Shown here piece by piece: positions 17,773 to 25,677 of a stretch of DNA of 64,000 nucleotides. Made by a program: the position numbers and the translations under genes. Each line of letters begins with the position of its first letter. The first letter of the stretch is position 1. Source of the DNA: Bacillota bacterium (GTDB lineage: Bacteria > Bacillota_A > Clostridia > Christensenellales > Aristaeellaceae). The stretch lies in assembly GCA_023421735.1 (NCBI GenBank), contig JAEZSP010000022.1:111312-175311 (forward strand), read 5' to 3'. The notes beneath the pieces were generated by a model, which was given only the letters and a program-made list of their open reading frames with translations, searched no databases and was not told the origin of the DNA.

Positions 17773-17832
17773 AAAAACGATAGGCATGCTCCGCGACCCA
17801 TGGGGCGCGCGACACATAAGGAGGTTTGGATC

Positions 17833-20277
17833 ATGGGGAAAAGAGTACTGATCATCGGCGGCGTAGCTGGCGGTGCAAGTTGTGCGGCCAGGCTGCGCAG
17901 GCTGGACGAGGAAGCTGAAATTATCATGTTCGAACGCGGCCCGTATATTTCATATGCGAACTGCGGTCTTCCGTACTTTACCGGCGGCACCATCAAGTCC
18001 CGCGACGCGCTCCTTCTTCAGACGCCCGAGGGAATGAAGGAAAAATTCAATCTCGACGTGCGCGTCAATAGCGAGGTCGTGAAGATCGACCGCGAGAAGA
18101 AGGCGGTCACCGTCAAGGGTCCCGGCGGCGAATATGAGGAAAACTATGATACGCTCGTCATCGCAACCGGTTCGTCCCCGCTCAAACCTCCGATTCCAGG
18201 CATCGACGGGCCCCGCGTGCGCGCCCTTTGGACGGTGCCGGATGCGGATGAAATCAAAAAGCTCGTCAAGCCCGGCCATGGCACCGCGGCTGTCATCGGC
18301 GGCGGCTTCATCGGCGTGGAAACCGCCGAAAACCTGCGCGATGCGGGCTATCAAGTGGTGCTCGCGGAAGCGGTCAACCAGGTCATGGCGCCCTTTGATA
18401 AGGACATGGCGATGCTCATTGAGGACGAAATGCGCCAGAACGGCGTCGATCTGCGGCTCGGCGACGGCGTCAAGGCGTTCAAGGATACCGGCAAGGGCGT
18501 CAATGTGGAGCTCGCCAGCGGTCACGTGATCGAGGCGGACTTCGCGGTGTGCGCCATCGGCGTGCGCCCCAACGGTCAGATCGCCAAGGAGGCGGGCCTG
18601 ACCGTCAACCAGCGCGGCGGCATTGTCGTCGACGACTTCATGCGCACCAGCGATCCGGACATCTACGCGGTTGGCGACGTCGTCGAAATCAACGACCTCA
18701 TCTCCGGCGGAAGGGCCATGATCCCGCTCGCGGGCCCGGCCAACCGGCAGGGGCGCATCGCGGCTGATAACATCGCGGGCTTCGAGGAGAAGTACGTCGG
18801 TTCCCTGGGCACCGCGGTCGCCAAGGTGTTTGACATCACCTGCGCGTCCACCGGCGCAAACGAGAAGCAGCTTGCGCAGCGCGGCCTCGAGAAGGGTAAG
18901 GATTATAAAACCGCCACCATCATGCAGAATTCGCATGCCACCTATTATCCCGGCGCAAAGCAGATGACCCTCAAGCTCATCTTTTCGCCCGACGGCGCAA
19001 AAATCTTCGGCGCGCAGATCGTGGGCCGCGACGGCGTCGATAAGCGGATCGATACCATCGCAACCACCGTCCGTCTGGGCGGCGGCATCGAGGCGCTCAC
19101 GGAGCTCGAGCTCGCATACGCGCCGCCGTACTCGTCCGCAAAGGATCCGGTCAATATGCTCGGCTTCGCGGCGCAGAACGTCGTGCGCGGCCTTTCCGAT
19201 TTCGCGCCGTGGGATGTCGTCGAAAACGGCAAAAACGTCCAGGTAGTCGACGTGCGCGAGGACGCCGAGGTCGCCGCGTTCCAGGTGCCCGGCGCCAAGC
19301 ACATCCGCCAGGGCGAACTGCGCGAACGGCTTTCCGAACTGGATCAGTCCAAGCACATCGTCGTCTTCTGCGCGATGGGCGTGCGCGCGCACAGCTCTGC
19401 CCGCGTTTTGAAGCTCAACGGTTTTGAGAACGTGTCGGTCTATCCCGGCGGCACGCGCTATTATCAGTTCACTCATCCGGCGCCCGATGCCTATCAGGCC
19501 CCGGCAAAGCCCGCGACGAAGGCCGCCGCCAAGCTCGATCCGTCCGCAAGCGTTTTGACCGTGCGGCTCGACTGCGTCGGCATGCAGTGCCCCGGCCCGA
19601 TCAGCAAGGTGTTTGAGGCGATTAACGGCATGCATGCGGGCGATATGCTCGAGGTCGTCGCTTCCGATCCGGGCTTCATGCGCGACATCAACGCATGGTG
19701 CAGACGGACGGGCAACACCCTCGTATCCTCCGGCAAAAAGGGCGACGATTATATCGCGCGCGTTTTGAAGGGCGACGGCTCCGTCAAGACGGCGGAAGGT
19801 CAGGCCATGGACGGAAAGACCATCGTCGTGTTCTCGGGGGATCTCGACCGCGCGCTCGCAAGCTTCATCATCGCAAACGGCGCAGTCGCCATGGGCCGCA
19901 AGGTCACCATGTTCTTCACCTTCTGGGGACTCACCATCCTGCGTCGGCCCGAGAAGCAGAATGTCGAAAAATCCTTCGTCGAGAAGATGTTCGGCTTCAT
20001 GCTCCCGCGCGGCACGAAGAAGCTGAAGCTCTCCCGTATGAACATGGCCGGCATGGGTTCCTTCATGATGAAGGACATTATGCGCCAGAAGAACGTCGAT
20101 TCGCTTGATACGCTCATCAAAAAGGCGAAAGCGGCGGGCGTGCGCCTCGTCGCGTGCACCATGTCGATGGACGTCATGGGCATCAAGCAGGAGGAACTCA
20201 TTGACGGTGTCGAACTCGGCGGCGTGGGCGCCTATCTCGGCGATGCCGAGGAGTCGGACGTGAACCTCTTCATCTAA
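17833..20277 (+). CDS. CoA-disulfide reductase/rhodanese/TusA/DsrE fusion
   Basis: An 814-residue protein with four domains. Residues 1-450 are an FAD/NAD(P)H oxidoreductase with GGVAGGASCAAR at the N terminus and the redox cysteine C44 in YANCGLPYF. Residues about 455-545 are a rhodanese domain with active cysteine near 513 (FCAMGVR). Residues about 565-640 are TusA-like with C581 and C586 in CVGMQCPGP. Residues about 660-814 are a DsrE2-type domain with C775. The set suggests persulfide or polysulfide handling: reduction of CoA disulfide or persulfide with sulfur relay between the domains. GGAGG precedes the ATG. Confidence 0.92.
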   Translation: MGKRVLIIGGVAGGASCAARLRRLDEEAEIIMFERGPYISYANCGLPYFTGGTIKSRDALLLQTPEGMKEKFNLDVRVNSEVVKIDREKKAVTVKGPGGEYEENYDTLVIATGSSPLKPPIPGIDGPRVRALWTVPDADEIKKLVKPGHGTAAVIGGGFIGVETAENLRDAGYQVVLAEAVNQVMAPFDKDMAMLIEDEMRQNGVDLRLGDGVKAFKDTGKGVNVELASGHVIEADFAVCAIGVRPNGQIAKEAGLTVNQRGGIVVDDFMRTSDPDIYAVGDVVEINDLISGGRAMIPLAGPANRQGRIAADNIAGFEEKYVGSLGTAVAKVFDITCASTGANEKQLAQRGLEKGKDYKTATIMQNSHATYYPGAKQMTLKLIFSPDGAKIFGAQIVGRDGVDKRIDTIATTVRLGGGIEALTELELAYAPPYSSAKDPVNMLGFAAQNVVRGLSDFAPWDVVENGKNVQVVDVREDAEVAAFQVPGAKHIRQGELRERLSELDQSKHIVVFCAMGVRAHSSARVLKLNGFENVSVYPGGTRYYQFTHPAPDAYQAPAKPATKAAAKLDPSASVLTVRLDCVGMQCPGPISKVFEAINGMHAGDMLEVVASDPGFMRDINAWCRRTGNTLVSSGKKGDDYIARVLKGDGSVKTAEGQAMDGKTIVVFSGDLDRALASFIIANGAVAMGRKVTMFFTFWGLTILRRPEKQNVEKSFVEKMFGFMLPRGTKKLKLSRMNMAGMGSFMMKDIMRQKNVDSLDTLIKKAKAAGVRLVACTMSMDVMGIKQEELIDGVELGGVGAYLGDAEESDVNLFI

Positions 20278-20382
20278 ATTCTTAAAATGATCATGCGGCG
20301 CGGATCCGCCTTCAGGTTGGAAGGTGGCGTTCGCGTCGCTTCGAACCGCCCGCTGCGCTGCGGCGCGCGAACTTGAAACGGT

Positions 20383-20411
20383 TTGACAAATTGGCATATA
20401 TATGCTAGTAT
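20383..20411 (+). promoter_or_regulatory. Promoter with palindromic spacer
   Basis: TTGACA and TAGTAT with 17 bp between them. The spacer contains the perfect 12-bp palindrome GCATATATATGC (20394-20405), a likely operator. Confidence 0.75.
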
Positions 20412-20434
20412 TTCAAAAAAAGGGGGCATGAGAC

Positions 20435-21307
20435 ATGAAAAGGGTGACGTTAGGTAGAACAGGCCTTCAAATCTCGCCCGTCGTCTATGGCGGAATCGTC
20501 TCCATGGACGAAACGCAGGCGGATTCCGATCGCTATGTCGCATGGGCAGTCGAACAGGGAATCAATTATTTTGACGTCGCGCCGTCCTACGGTGACGCAC
20601 AGATCAAGATGGGCAATTCCTTCGCCCCGTACCGCAAGGATATGTACCTTGCCTGCAAGACGAACCAGCGCAAGAAGGACGATGCGGCGCGCGAGTTCGA
20701 AGAATCCATGAAGCTTTTACATACCGACTACTTCGACGTCTATCAGCTCCACGCGCTCACAACCGATCAGGATATCGATCTTGCGTTCGGCCCCGGCGGC
20801 GTTATGGAAATGGTACTCGAGATGAAGAAGGCGGGGCACATCAAAAACGTCGGCTTCTCCGCGCATAGCGAGAAAAACGCTTTAAAAGCGCTTGAACTCT
20901 ACGATTTTGATACGCTTCTTTTCCCGTTTAACTGGCTGATGATGATGGAAAAAGGCTTCGGCACGACCGTCATCGAAGTAGCGAAGAAGCGCAATATGGG
21001 TATTTTGTGCCTCAAGCCGCTCATCGAGCGCAAGTGGGTTAACGACGAAGAACGCAAGATGTCCAAATTCCCCAAATCCTGGTGCAAACCCATTGAAAAT
21101 GACGATACCGATTTCGGCGTCGCCGCGATGCGCTTTGTCCTCGATCAGGGTGTCCACACCATCGTACCGCCGGGGAATTTTGAAAGCTTTAAGTTTGCGG
21201 TCGATCACATCGACGAATGCCTCGATCAGCCGTTTTCGGACGCCGATCGGAAGCTGCTTTCCCAAAAGTTGGAGAAATTCCGTGGCATGGAGTTCTTTGA
21301 AACTTAA
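20435..21307 (+). CDS. Aldo/keto reductase
   Basis: A 290-residue AKR-family protein, starting LGRTGLQISPVVYGG, with the catalytic Asp/Tyr pair in NYFDVAPSYGDA, Lys in ACKTNQR and His in YQLHALT. The fold should use NAD(P)H to reduce an aldehyde or ketone in the cytoplasm. It has its own promoter and terminator. The natural substrate is unknown. The C terminus carries none of the extra Fe-S cysteine motif found in some anaerobe members. Confidence 0.9.
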   Translation: MKRVTLGRTGLQISPVVYGGIVSMDETQADSDRYVAWAVEQGINYFDVAPSYGDAQIKMGNSFAPYRKDMYLACKTNQRKKDDAAREFEESMKLLHTDYFDVYQLHALTTDQDIDLAFGPGGVMEMVLEMKKAGHIKNVGFSAHSEKNALKALELYDFDTLLFPFNWLMMMEKGFGTTVIEVAKKRNMGILCLKPLIERKWVNDEERKMSKFPKSWCKPIENDDTDFGVAAMRFVLDQGVHTIVPPGNFESFKFAVDHIDECLDQPFSDADRKLLSQKLEKFRGMEFFET

Positions 21308-21328
21308 ACGCTTTAAAACAATTTGTGA

Positions 21329-21354
21329 AAACCGCTCGATTGAGCGGTTTTTTT
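21329..21354 (+). terminator. Terminator after aldo/keto reductase
   Basis: AACCGCTC-GATT-GAGCGGTT followed by a T run. Confidence 0.9.
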
Positions 21355-21396
21355 ACGTATTTATTGTCGAAATTATTGCTTGATAAAGGTTTGCTC

Positions 21397-21425
21397 TTGC
21401 GATTTTGCACGTTGATGTGTTAAAA
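21397..21425 (+). promoter_or_regulatory. Possible promoter of the response-regulator gene
   Basis: TTGCGA and TTAAAA with a 17-bp spacer; a moderate match only. Confidence 0.4.
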
Positions 21426-21471
21426 TGTGAAATAAATGCAAGGGGAATCATATACAAGGGGGGAACCACAG

Positions 21472-22191
21472 ATGCATACCGTCGTACTGATCGACGATGA
21501 GCCATGGGCGGCGATCGACGCGATGCACTCGGTCGACTGGGCCAAATGTGGGTTTGAGGTGTCTGCGTATATCCAATCCGCCGTGTCGGCACTTACGCAG
21601 CTGCAGGAAATCCAACCCGATCTCGCCCTCGTGGATGTCAACATGCCCGGATTGTCGGGTCTCGACCTCATTGAGCGATGCATCGTCTCCGGCGTGCGCA
21701 GTCGCTTTGCCATCGTCTCCTCCCAACCCGATTTTGAGTGTGCGCGTCGTGCCATGCGGCTCGGCGTTGCCGACTATTTTTTGAAGCCCCTCGATAAGAT
21801 TGAATTAGAGTCATTCTTAAAGCGTTTGAGTTCGGAGATGCACCGCACGGACGAACATGCGGACAGCGTCGATCCGCAGTTTGGACGCATACTTGATTAC
21901 GTGCGGCAGCATGCGTATGAGAAACTCCGGCTCGACGACCTTGCGGAAATCACGGGTTTTAATAAGAATTACATCTGTCACCTGTTTCGCAAACAGCTCA
22001 ATACGACGTTTATCCAGTTCGTGACGGATCTTCGGATGCGCCATGGCTGCGAGCTCCTTTCCTCTACGTTCATGTCGATCGAGGACGTTGCCGCGCGATG
22101 CGGCTATCCCGATCCCGCATACTTCAACCGCATCTTTAAAAAGGCCATGAATATGACGCCCGCCGCGTACCGCAAGGGGAAAATTTCATAG
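21472..22191 (+). CDS. Response regulator with AraC-type output domain
   Basis: A 239-residue YesN-like regulator. The receiver domain (1-120) shows the acidic pair in VVLIDDEP, the phosphorylated Asp in LALVDVNMPGLSG and Lys in YFLKPLDK. The C-terminal 100 residues are an AraC helix-turn-helix pair (LRLDDLAEITGFNKNYICHLFRKQ and IEDVAARCGYPDPAYFNRIFKK). No sensor kinase lies nearby. In Clostridia such regulators often control carbohydrate genes, so the sugar operon just downstream is a candidate target (inference). GGGGGG precedes the ATG. Confidence 0.9.
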   Translation: MHTVVLIDDEPWAAIDAMHSVDWAKCGFEVSAYIQSAVSALTQLQEIQPDLALVDVNMPGLSGLDLIERCIVSGVRSRFAIVSSQPDFECARRAMRLGVADYFLKPLDKIELESFLKRLSSEMHRTDEHADSVDPQFGRILDYVRQHAYEKLRLDDLAEITGFNKNYICHLFRKQLNTTFIQFVTDLRMRHGCELLSSTFMSIEDVAARCGYPDPAYFNRIFKKAMNMTPAAYRKGKIS

Positions 22192-22194
22192 TCG

Positions 22195-22224
22195 GTGCGG
22201 GGGCGAGAGCCCCCGCATTTTTTT
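22195..22224 (+). terminator. Terminator after the response-regulator gene
   Basis: GTGCGGGGGC-GA-GAGCCCCCGCAT hairpin followed by seven T. Confidence 0.85.
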
Positions 22225-22322
22225 GCAATCCGTTTGAGTGATTTTTTCAAAATGCACCGGATGCGGAGGATTTATATGTTCTTTGTCGAATTCATTGATA
22301 TCATTGGTTGGAGGTTTCTTCC

Positions 22323-23120
22323 ATGGAAATATTAAATGTCCGCCATGCACGGACGCCGGTACGCGCGGTGTTGTTTGATTTCGACGGCACGATTTCGACG
22401 CTGCGCTGCGGCTGGGAAAAGGTGATGCGTCCCCTGATGATTGAGATGATCTCGGGCGGAGCGGAAGATGCGGCACTGGCGCGCGAGGTGGATGCCTATA
22501 TCGACGAATCTACGGGCATCCAGACGATTCATCAAATGAAATGGCTGGCCGCGCGCGCGCAAAAATCAAATCCCGACGCGCCGGGCGATCCTTGGTGGTA
22601 CAAGGCGGAGTATAACCGCCGCCTGATGAACGAGGTGGGGCAACGGGTCTCTGCGCTTCAGTCCGGTGCGGAAACGGGCGATCATTTCCTCATTGCCGGG
22701 AGCGCCGCGTTCCTGCGCGCGCTGCGGGAGCGGGACGTCAAGCTCTATGTCGCCAGCGGCACAGATCATCCGGATGTCGTGAATGAGGCGGGCGCCCTTG
22801 GCCTCACGGATGCGTTTACTCTTATCGCGGGCGCGCCGGTGGGCAGCGAAAATTGCTCCAAGGAAGCGGTCATCAAGCGGCTCATCACAAACGAAGGCCT
22901 TTCGGGTGCCGATTTCTGCGTAGTCGGCGATGGCAAGGTCGAAATCCAGCTTGGGCGCGCGGCGGGCGCGCGCACGCTCGGCATGGCGACCGACGAGGAG
23001 GCGCGCTGCGGCATCAATCCTGTCAAGCGTGCGCGGCTTATCAAGGCGCGCGCGGACGCCATCGCGGGTGATTTCACAAATCTCGATGAACTTCTGGACT
23101 TTCTGGGATTGGAGGCGTGA
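22323..23120 (+). CDS. HAD-family phosphatase
   Basis: A 265-residue HAD hydrolase. Motif I is FDFDGTIS with nucleophile D19 and acid/base D21, motif II VASGTDHPD, motif III Lys in CSKEAVIKR, motif IV VVGDGKVE. The helical cap lies between residues 30 and 140. It is the first gene of a five-gene sugar operon and probably removes a phosphate from a sugar phosphate made by the isomerase and kinase encoded downstream. GGAGG lies 8 nt before the ATG at 22323. Confidence 0.85.
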   Translation: MEILNVRHARTPVRAVLFDFDGTISTLRCGWEKVMRPLMIEMISGGAEDAALAREVDAYIDESTGIQTIHQMKWLAARAQKSNPDAPGDPWWYKAEYNRRLMNEVGQRVSALQSGAETGDHFLIAGSAAFLRALRERDVKLYVASGTDHPDVVNEAGALGLTDAFTLIAGAPVGSENCSKEAVIKRLITNEGLSGADFCVVGDGKVEIQLGRAAGARTLGMATDEEARCGINPVKRARLIKARADAIAGDFTNLDELLDFLGLEA

Positions 23121-23122
23121 GC

Positions 23123-24097
23123 ATGCGGCGCGATATGCAGCTTGACTTTTCAGGCATCAAGACCAACACCACCTTCGGGCGGCACAACCTCGTTCGGATC
23201 GAAACGCTGAAGACGCCCGGCGTGGACCCTGCCCCTGCGTGGGATGCGGACGGCTTCGACGAATTCGTCGATCGCGCCTACCGGGCGAAAAAGCGCGGCG
23301 CGCAGCTCATCTTCTCCATGGGCGCGCACGTGGTGAAAAACGGCCTCTCCCGCTATCTCATCGAATTGATGAAGCTGGGGTTTATCACCCATCTGTCCGG
23401 CAACGGCGCCTGCTCCATTCATGATTTCGAGCTTGCCTATCTGGGCGGCACCAGCGAACATGTGCCCACCGCCATCGAGGACGGTTCCTTCGGCATGTGG
23501 GAGGAAACGGGCGCGTGGATGAACGAGGCAATCCAGGTCGGCGTCCAAGAAGGCCATGGTTACGGCGCATCCCTCGCGCGCTATATCGACCGGCATCCGG
23601 ACCGATTTCCCCATCGCGACGATTGCGTGCTCTATCAGGCGTGGAAGCTCGATATTCCCGCCAGTTATCACATCGCGCTGGGAACAGACATTATCCATCA
23701 GCATCCCTCCGTCGATTTCGGCGCGATCGGAAAGGCCAGCGGAATCGATTTTCATAAGATGTGCTGGTCGGTCGCGCACATGGATCAGGGCGTGTTCATG
23801 AACTTCGGTTCCGGCGTCATCGGCCCCGAGGTTTTTCTGAAGGCGCTGTCCATCGCGCGCAACCTCGGCTACCCTACGTTTGACATCACCACCGCCAACT
23901 TCGATCTCGTCGATCTCGGCGATTATAAAAAGAGCATCGGTTACGACGATCCGCTCTATTACTATCGTCCCAGAAAGAACATCGTCAATCGCCCCGTCAG
24001 TCGCGGCGGCAAGGGTTGGCACTTCGTGGGCGATCATCAGCAGACCATCCCCAACCTCTACGAGAAACTTGCCCGGAGGACGAACGAAGATGCGTGA
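23123..24097 (+). CDS. Deoxyhypusine-synthase-like protein of unknown function
   Basis: A 324-residue protein that I do not fully recognise. The central part (FSMGAHVVKNGLSRYLIELM, then a glycine-rich NGACSIHDFELA and TSEHVP segment) looks like the NAD-binding fold of deoxyhypusine-synthase-like proteins, but bacterial eIF5A is absent and the genes around it all concern sugar phosphates. GGAGG lies 7 nt before the ATG, which follows the HAD stop by 2 bases; the 3' end overlaps the kinase gene by 8 bases. Its job is therefore likely within the same pathway, possibly an NAD-dependent step. Confidence 0.55.
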   Translation: MRRDMQLDFSGIKTNTTFGRHNLVRIETLKTPGVDPAPAWDADGFDEFVDRAYRAKKRGAQLIFSMGAHVVKNGLSRYLIELMKLGFITHLSGNGACSIHDFELAYLGGTSEHVPTAIEDGSFGMWEETGAWMNEAIQVGVQEGHGYGASLARYIDRHPDRFPHRDDCVLYQAWKLDIPASYHIALGTDIIHQHPSVDFGAIGKASGIDFHKMCWSVAHMDQGVFMNFGSGVIGPEVFLKALSIARNLGYPTFDITTANFDLVDLGDYKKSIGYDDPLYYYRPRKNIVNRPVSRGGKGWHFVGDHQQTIPNLYEKLARRTNEDA

Positions 24098-25109
24098 AAT
24101 CGCCTCGTTTGCATATGGCGAGATCGAGGCCGCGCTGACGGGCATTTCCCGCGCGCGCGTGGGCCTTGTGGGCGATATGTGCCTCGACGCCTATTGGACG
24201 GCGGACATGAAAAAAAGCGAGCTCTCGCGTGAGACACCGCATTTTCCGCTTCCTGTCGTCTCGGAACGCTATTCCCCCGGTGCGGGCGGCAACGCCGCTG
24301 CGAACCTGCGCGCGCTCGCGCCCGCGCGGCTCACCGTCATGAGCGTGCTGGGCGATGACTGGCGCGGCGCGCTTCTCAAAAAAGAGCTCGCGATGCGCGG
24401 CATTGCGACCGACCGCATCATCGTGACGCCCGACATCACCACCAACGCCTACATCAAACCCTTGCGCACCGGCATCTCGGACGTTGTCTACGAGGATCCC
24501 CGGCTGGATTTCGTCAACACGCGCCCTTTGACCGCCGCGTGTGAGGAACAGATCATCGCCGCGATCGAGCAGGCGGCAACCGATCTGGATGTGCTGTGCG
24601 TCTCCGATCAGATGGCGGTCGGTGTCGTCACCGATGCCGTGCGCGAAAAGATCAACGCCCTTGCCGCATCCGGCCTCACGGTCGTGGTCGATAGCCGCGA
24701 TCGGATCGGCCTTTTCCGCCACGCAATTCTGAAGCCCAACGAGGTCGAACTCGCCCGCGCGACATGCATTCCTGCGGATCAGGTCGAGAAGGCTGCGCGT
24801 GCGCTCATCGAAACGACGGGCGCGGACGTGCTCGTGACGCTCGGCGGCAGCGGTTGCGCGTATGCCAGCGGAGATGATGTCGATCGCTTCGGGGCGGTGC
24901 CCGTCAAGGGTGAAATCGACATTTGCGGCGCGGGGGATACGTTCCTTTCCGCGTTTGCATCCGCAATTGCGGGCGGGGCAAAGAAGGATGCGGCAATCGC
25001 GGTCGCATCGCTCGCTTCGTCCGTAACCATCCGAAAAATCGGACAAACCGGCACGGCGACGCGCACGGAAATTCGCGCGGCGTTTGAGCGCGCCATGGAG
25101 GAACAATGA
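24090..25109 (+). CDS. PfkB-family sugar kinase, HldE N-domain-like
   Basis: A 339-residue ribokinase-fold kinase with the N-terminal GLVGDMCLDAYW, the substrate-binding GAGGNAAANLRAL, and the C-terminal anion hole and catalytic base GAGDTFLSAFASAI. Overall order and spacing resemble the kinase domain of HldE (heptose 7-phosphate kinase). The cytidylyltransferase-like domain of HldE is absent. With a GmhA-like isomerase next door, a heptose or other keto/aldose phosphate is the likely substrate. The start overlaps the previous gene; the stop overlaps the next start as ATGA. Confidence 0.85.
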   Translation: MREIASFAYGEIEAALTGISRARVGLVGDMCLDAYWTADMKKSELSRETPHFPLPVVSERYSPGAGGNAAANLRALAPARLTVMSVLGDDWRGALLKKELAMRGIATDRIIVTPDITTNAYIKPLRTGISDVVYEDPRLDFVNTRPLTAACEEQIIAAIEQAATDLDVLCVSDQMAVGVVTDAVREKINALAASGLTVVVDSRDRIGLFRHAILKPNEVELARATCIPADQVEKAARALIETTGADVLVTLGGSGCAYASGDDVDRFGAVPVKGEIDICGAGDTFLSAFASAIAGGAKKDAAIAVASLASSVTIRKIGQTGTATRTEIRAAFERAMEEQ

Positions 25110-25657
25110 GAGATTCTTTTGAGGTCGCACGCGACCTTTTGATTGCGTGCTACAAAAACGGCGGCAAGGTGCTCGTCTGCGGCAATGGCGGTTCATCCGC
25201 CGATAGCGGACACATCGTGGGCGAATTGGTCAAGGGATTTTTAAAAAAACGTCCGCTTCCTGCGCAGTGGCAGGAACAGCTCGAGATGCCCCTTCAGATG
25301 GGGCTCCCTGCGATCGATCTCACGGCGCAGTCGCCCATCATTTCGGCGGTGGCAAACGATCTGGGCGGCGACTATGTCTATGCCCAGCAGGCGCTTTGTT
25401 ACGCCAATCCCGGCGATGTGCTGATCGGCATCACGACCTCCGGAAACGCCGGGAATGTCGTCAACGCCGCCAGGGCCGCGCACGTCAAGGGTGCGAAGGT
25501 CGTCGGGCTGACGGGCGCGGGCGGCGGTAGGCTCGCGGCCTTTGCGGATGTGCTTCTGGACGTGTCCGAACGCGAAACCTATAAAGTGCAGGAAGAACAC
25601 CTGAAGCTCTATCATCAACTGTGCGCGGAGGTCGAAGCCGCGTTTTTCGAGGAATAA
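25106..25657 (+). CDS. SIS-domain isomerase, GmhA-like
   Basis: A 183-residue SIS protein. CGNGGSSADSGHIVGELV and TTSGNAGNVVNAA are the two phosphate-binding loops, and QEEHLKLYHQLCAEVE matches the C-terminal catalytic helix of sedoheptulose-7-phosphate isomerase. It differs from classical GmhA by an insertion around residues 48-70 containing KKRPLPAQWQEQ. It would interconvert a ketose and an aldose phosphate before the kinase acts. Confidence 0.85.
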   Translation: MRDSFEVARDLLIACYKNGGKVLVCGNGGSSADSGHIVGELVKGFLKKRPLPAQWQEQLEMPLQMGLPAIDLTAQSPIISAVANDLGGDYVYAQQALCYANPGDVLIGITTSGNAGNVVNAARAAHVKGAKVVGLTGAGGGRLAAFADVLLDVSERETYKVQEEHLKLYHQLCAEVEAAFFEE

Positions 25658-25677
25658 TCAAAAGAGAGGTCTATCAC

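Noticed and set aside
17950..20397. 815-codon open frame on the minus strand
   Set aside because: It is antisense to the CoA-disulfide reductase fusion, rich in His/Arg/Asp and without family features; a product of high GC codon bias.
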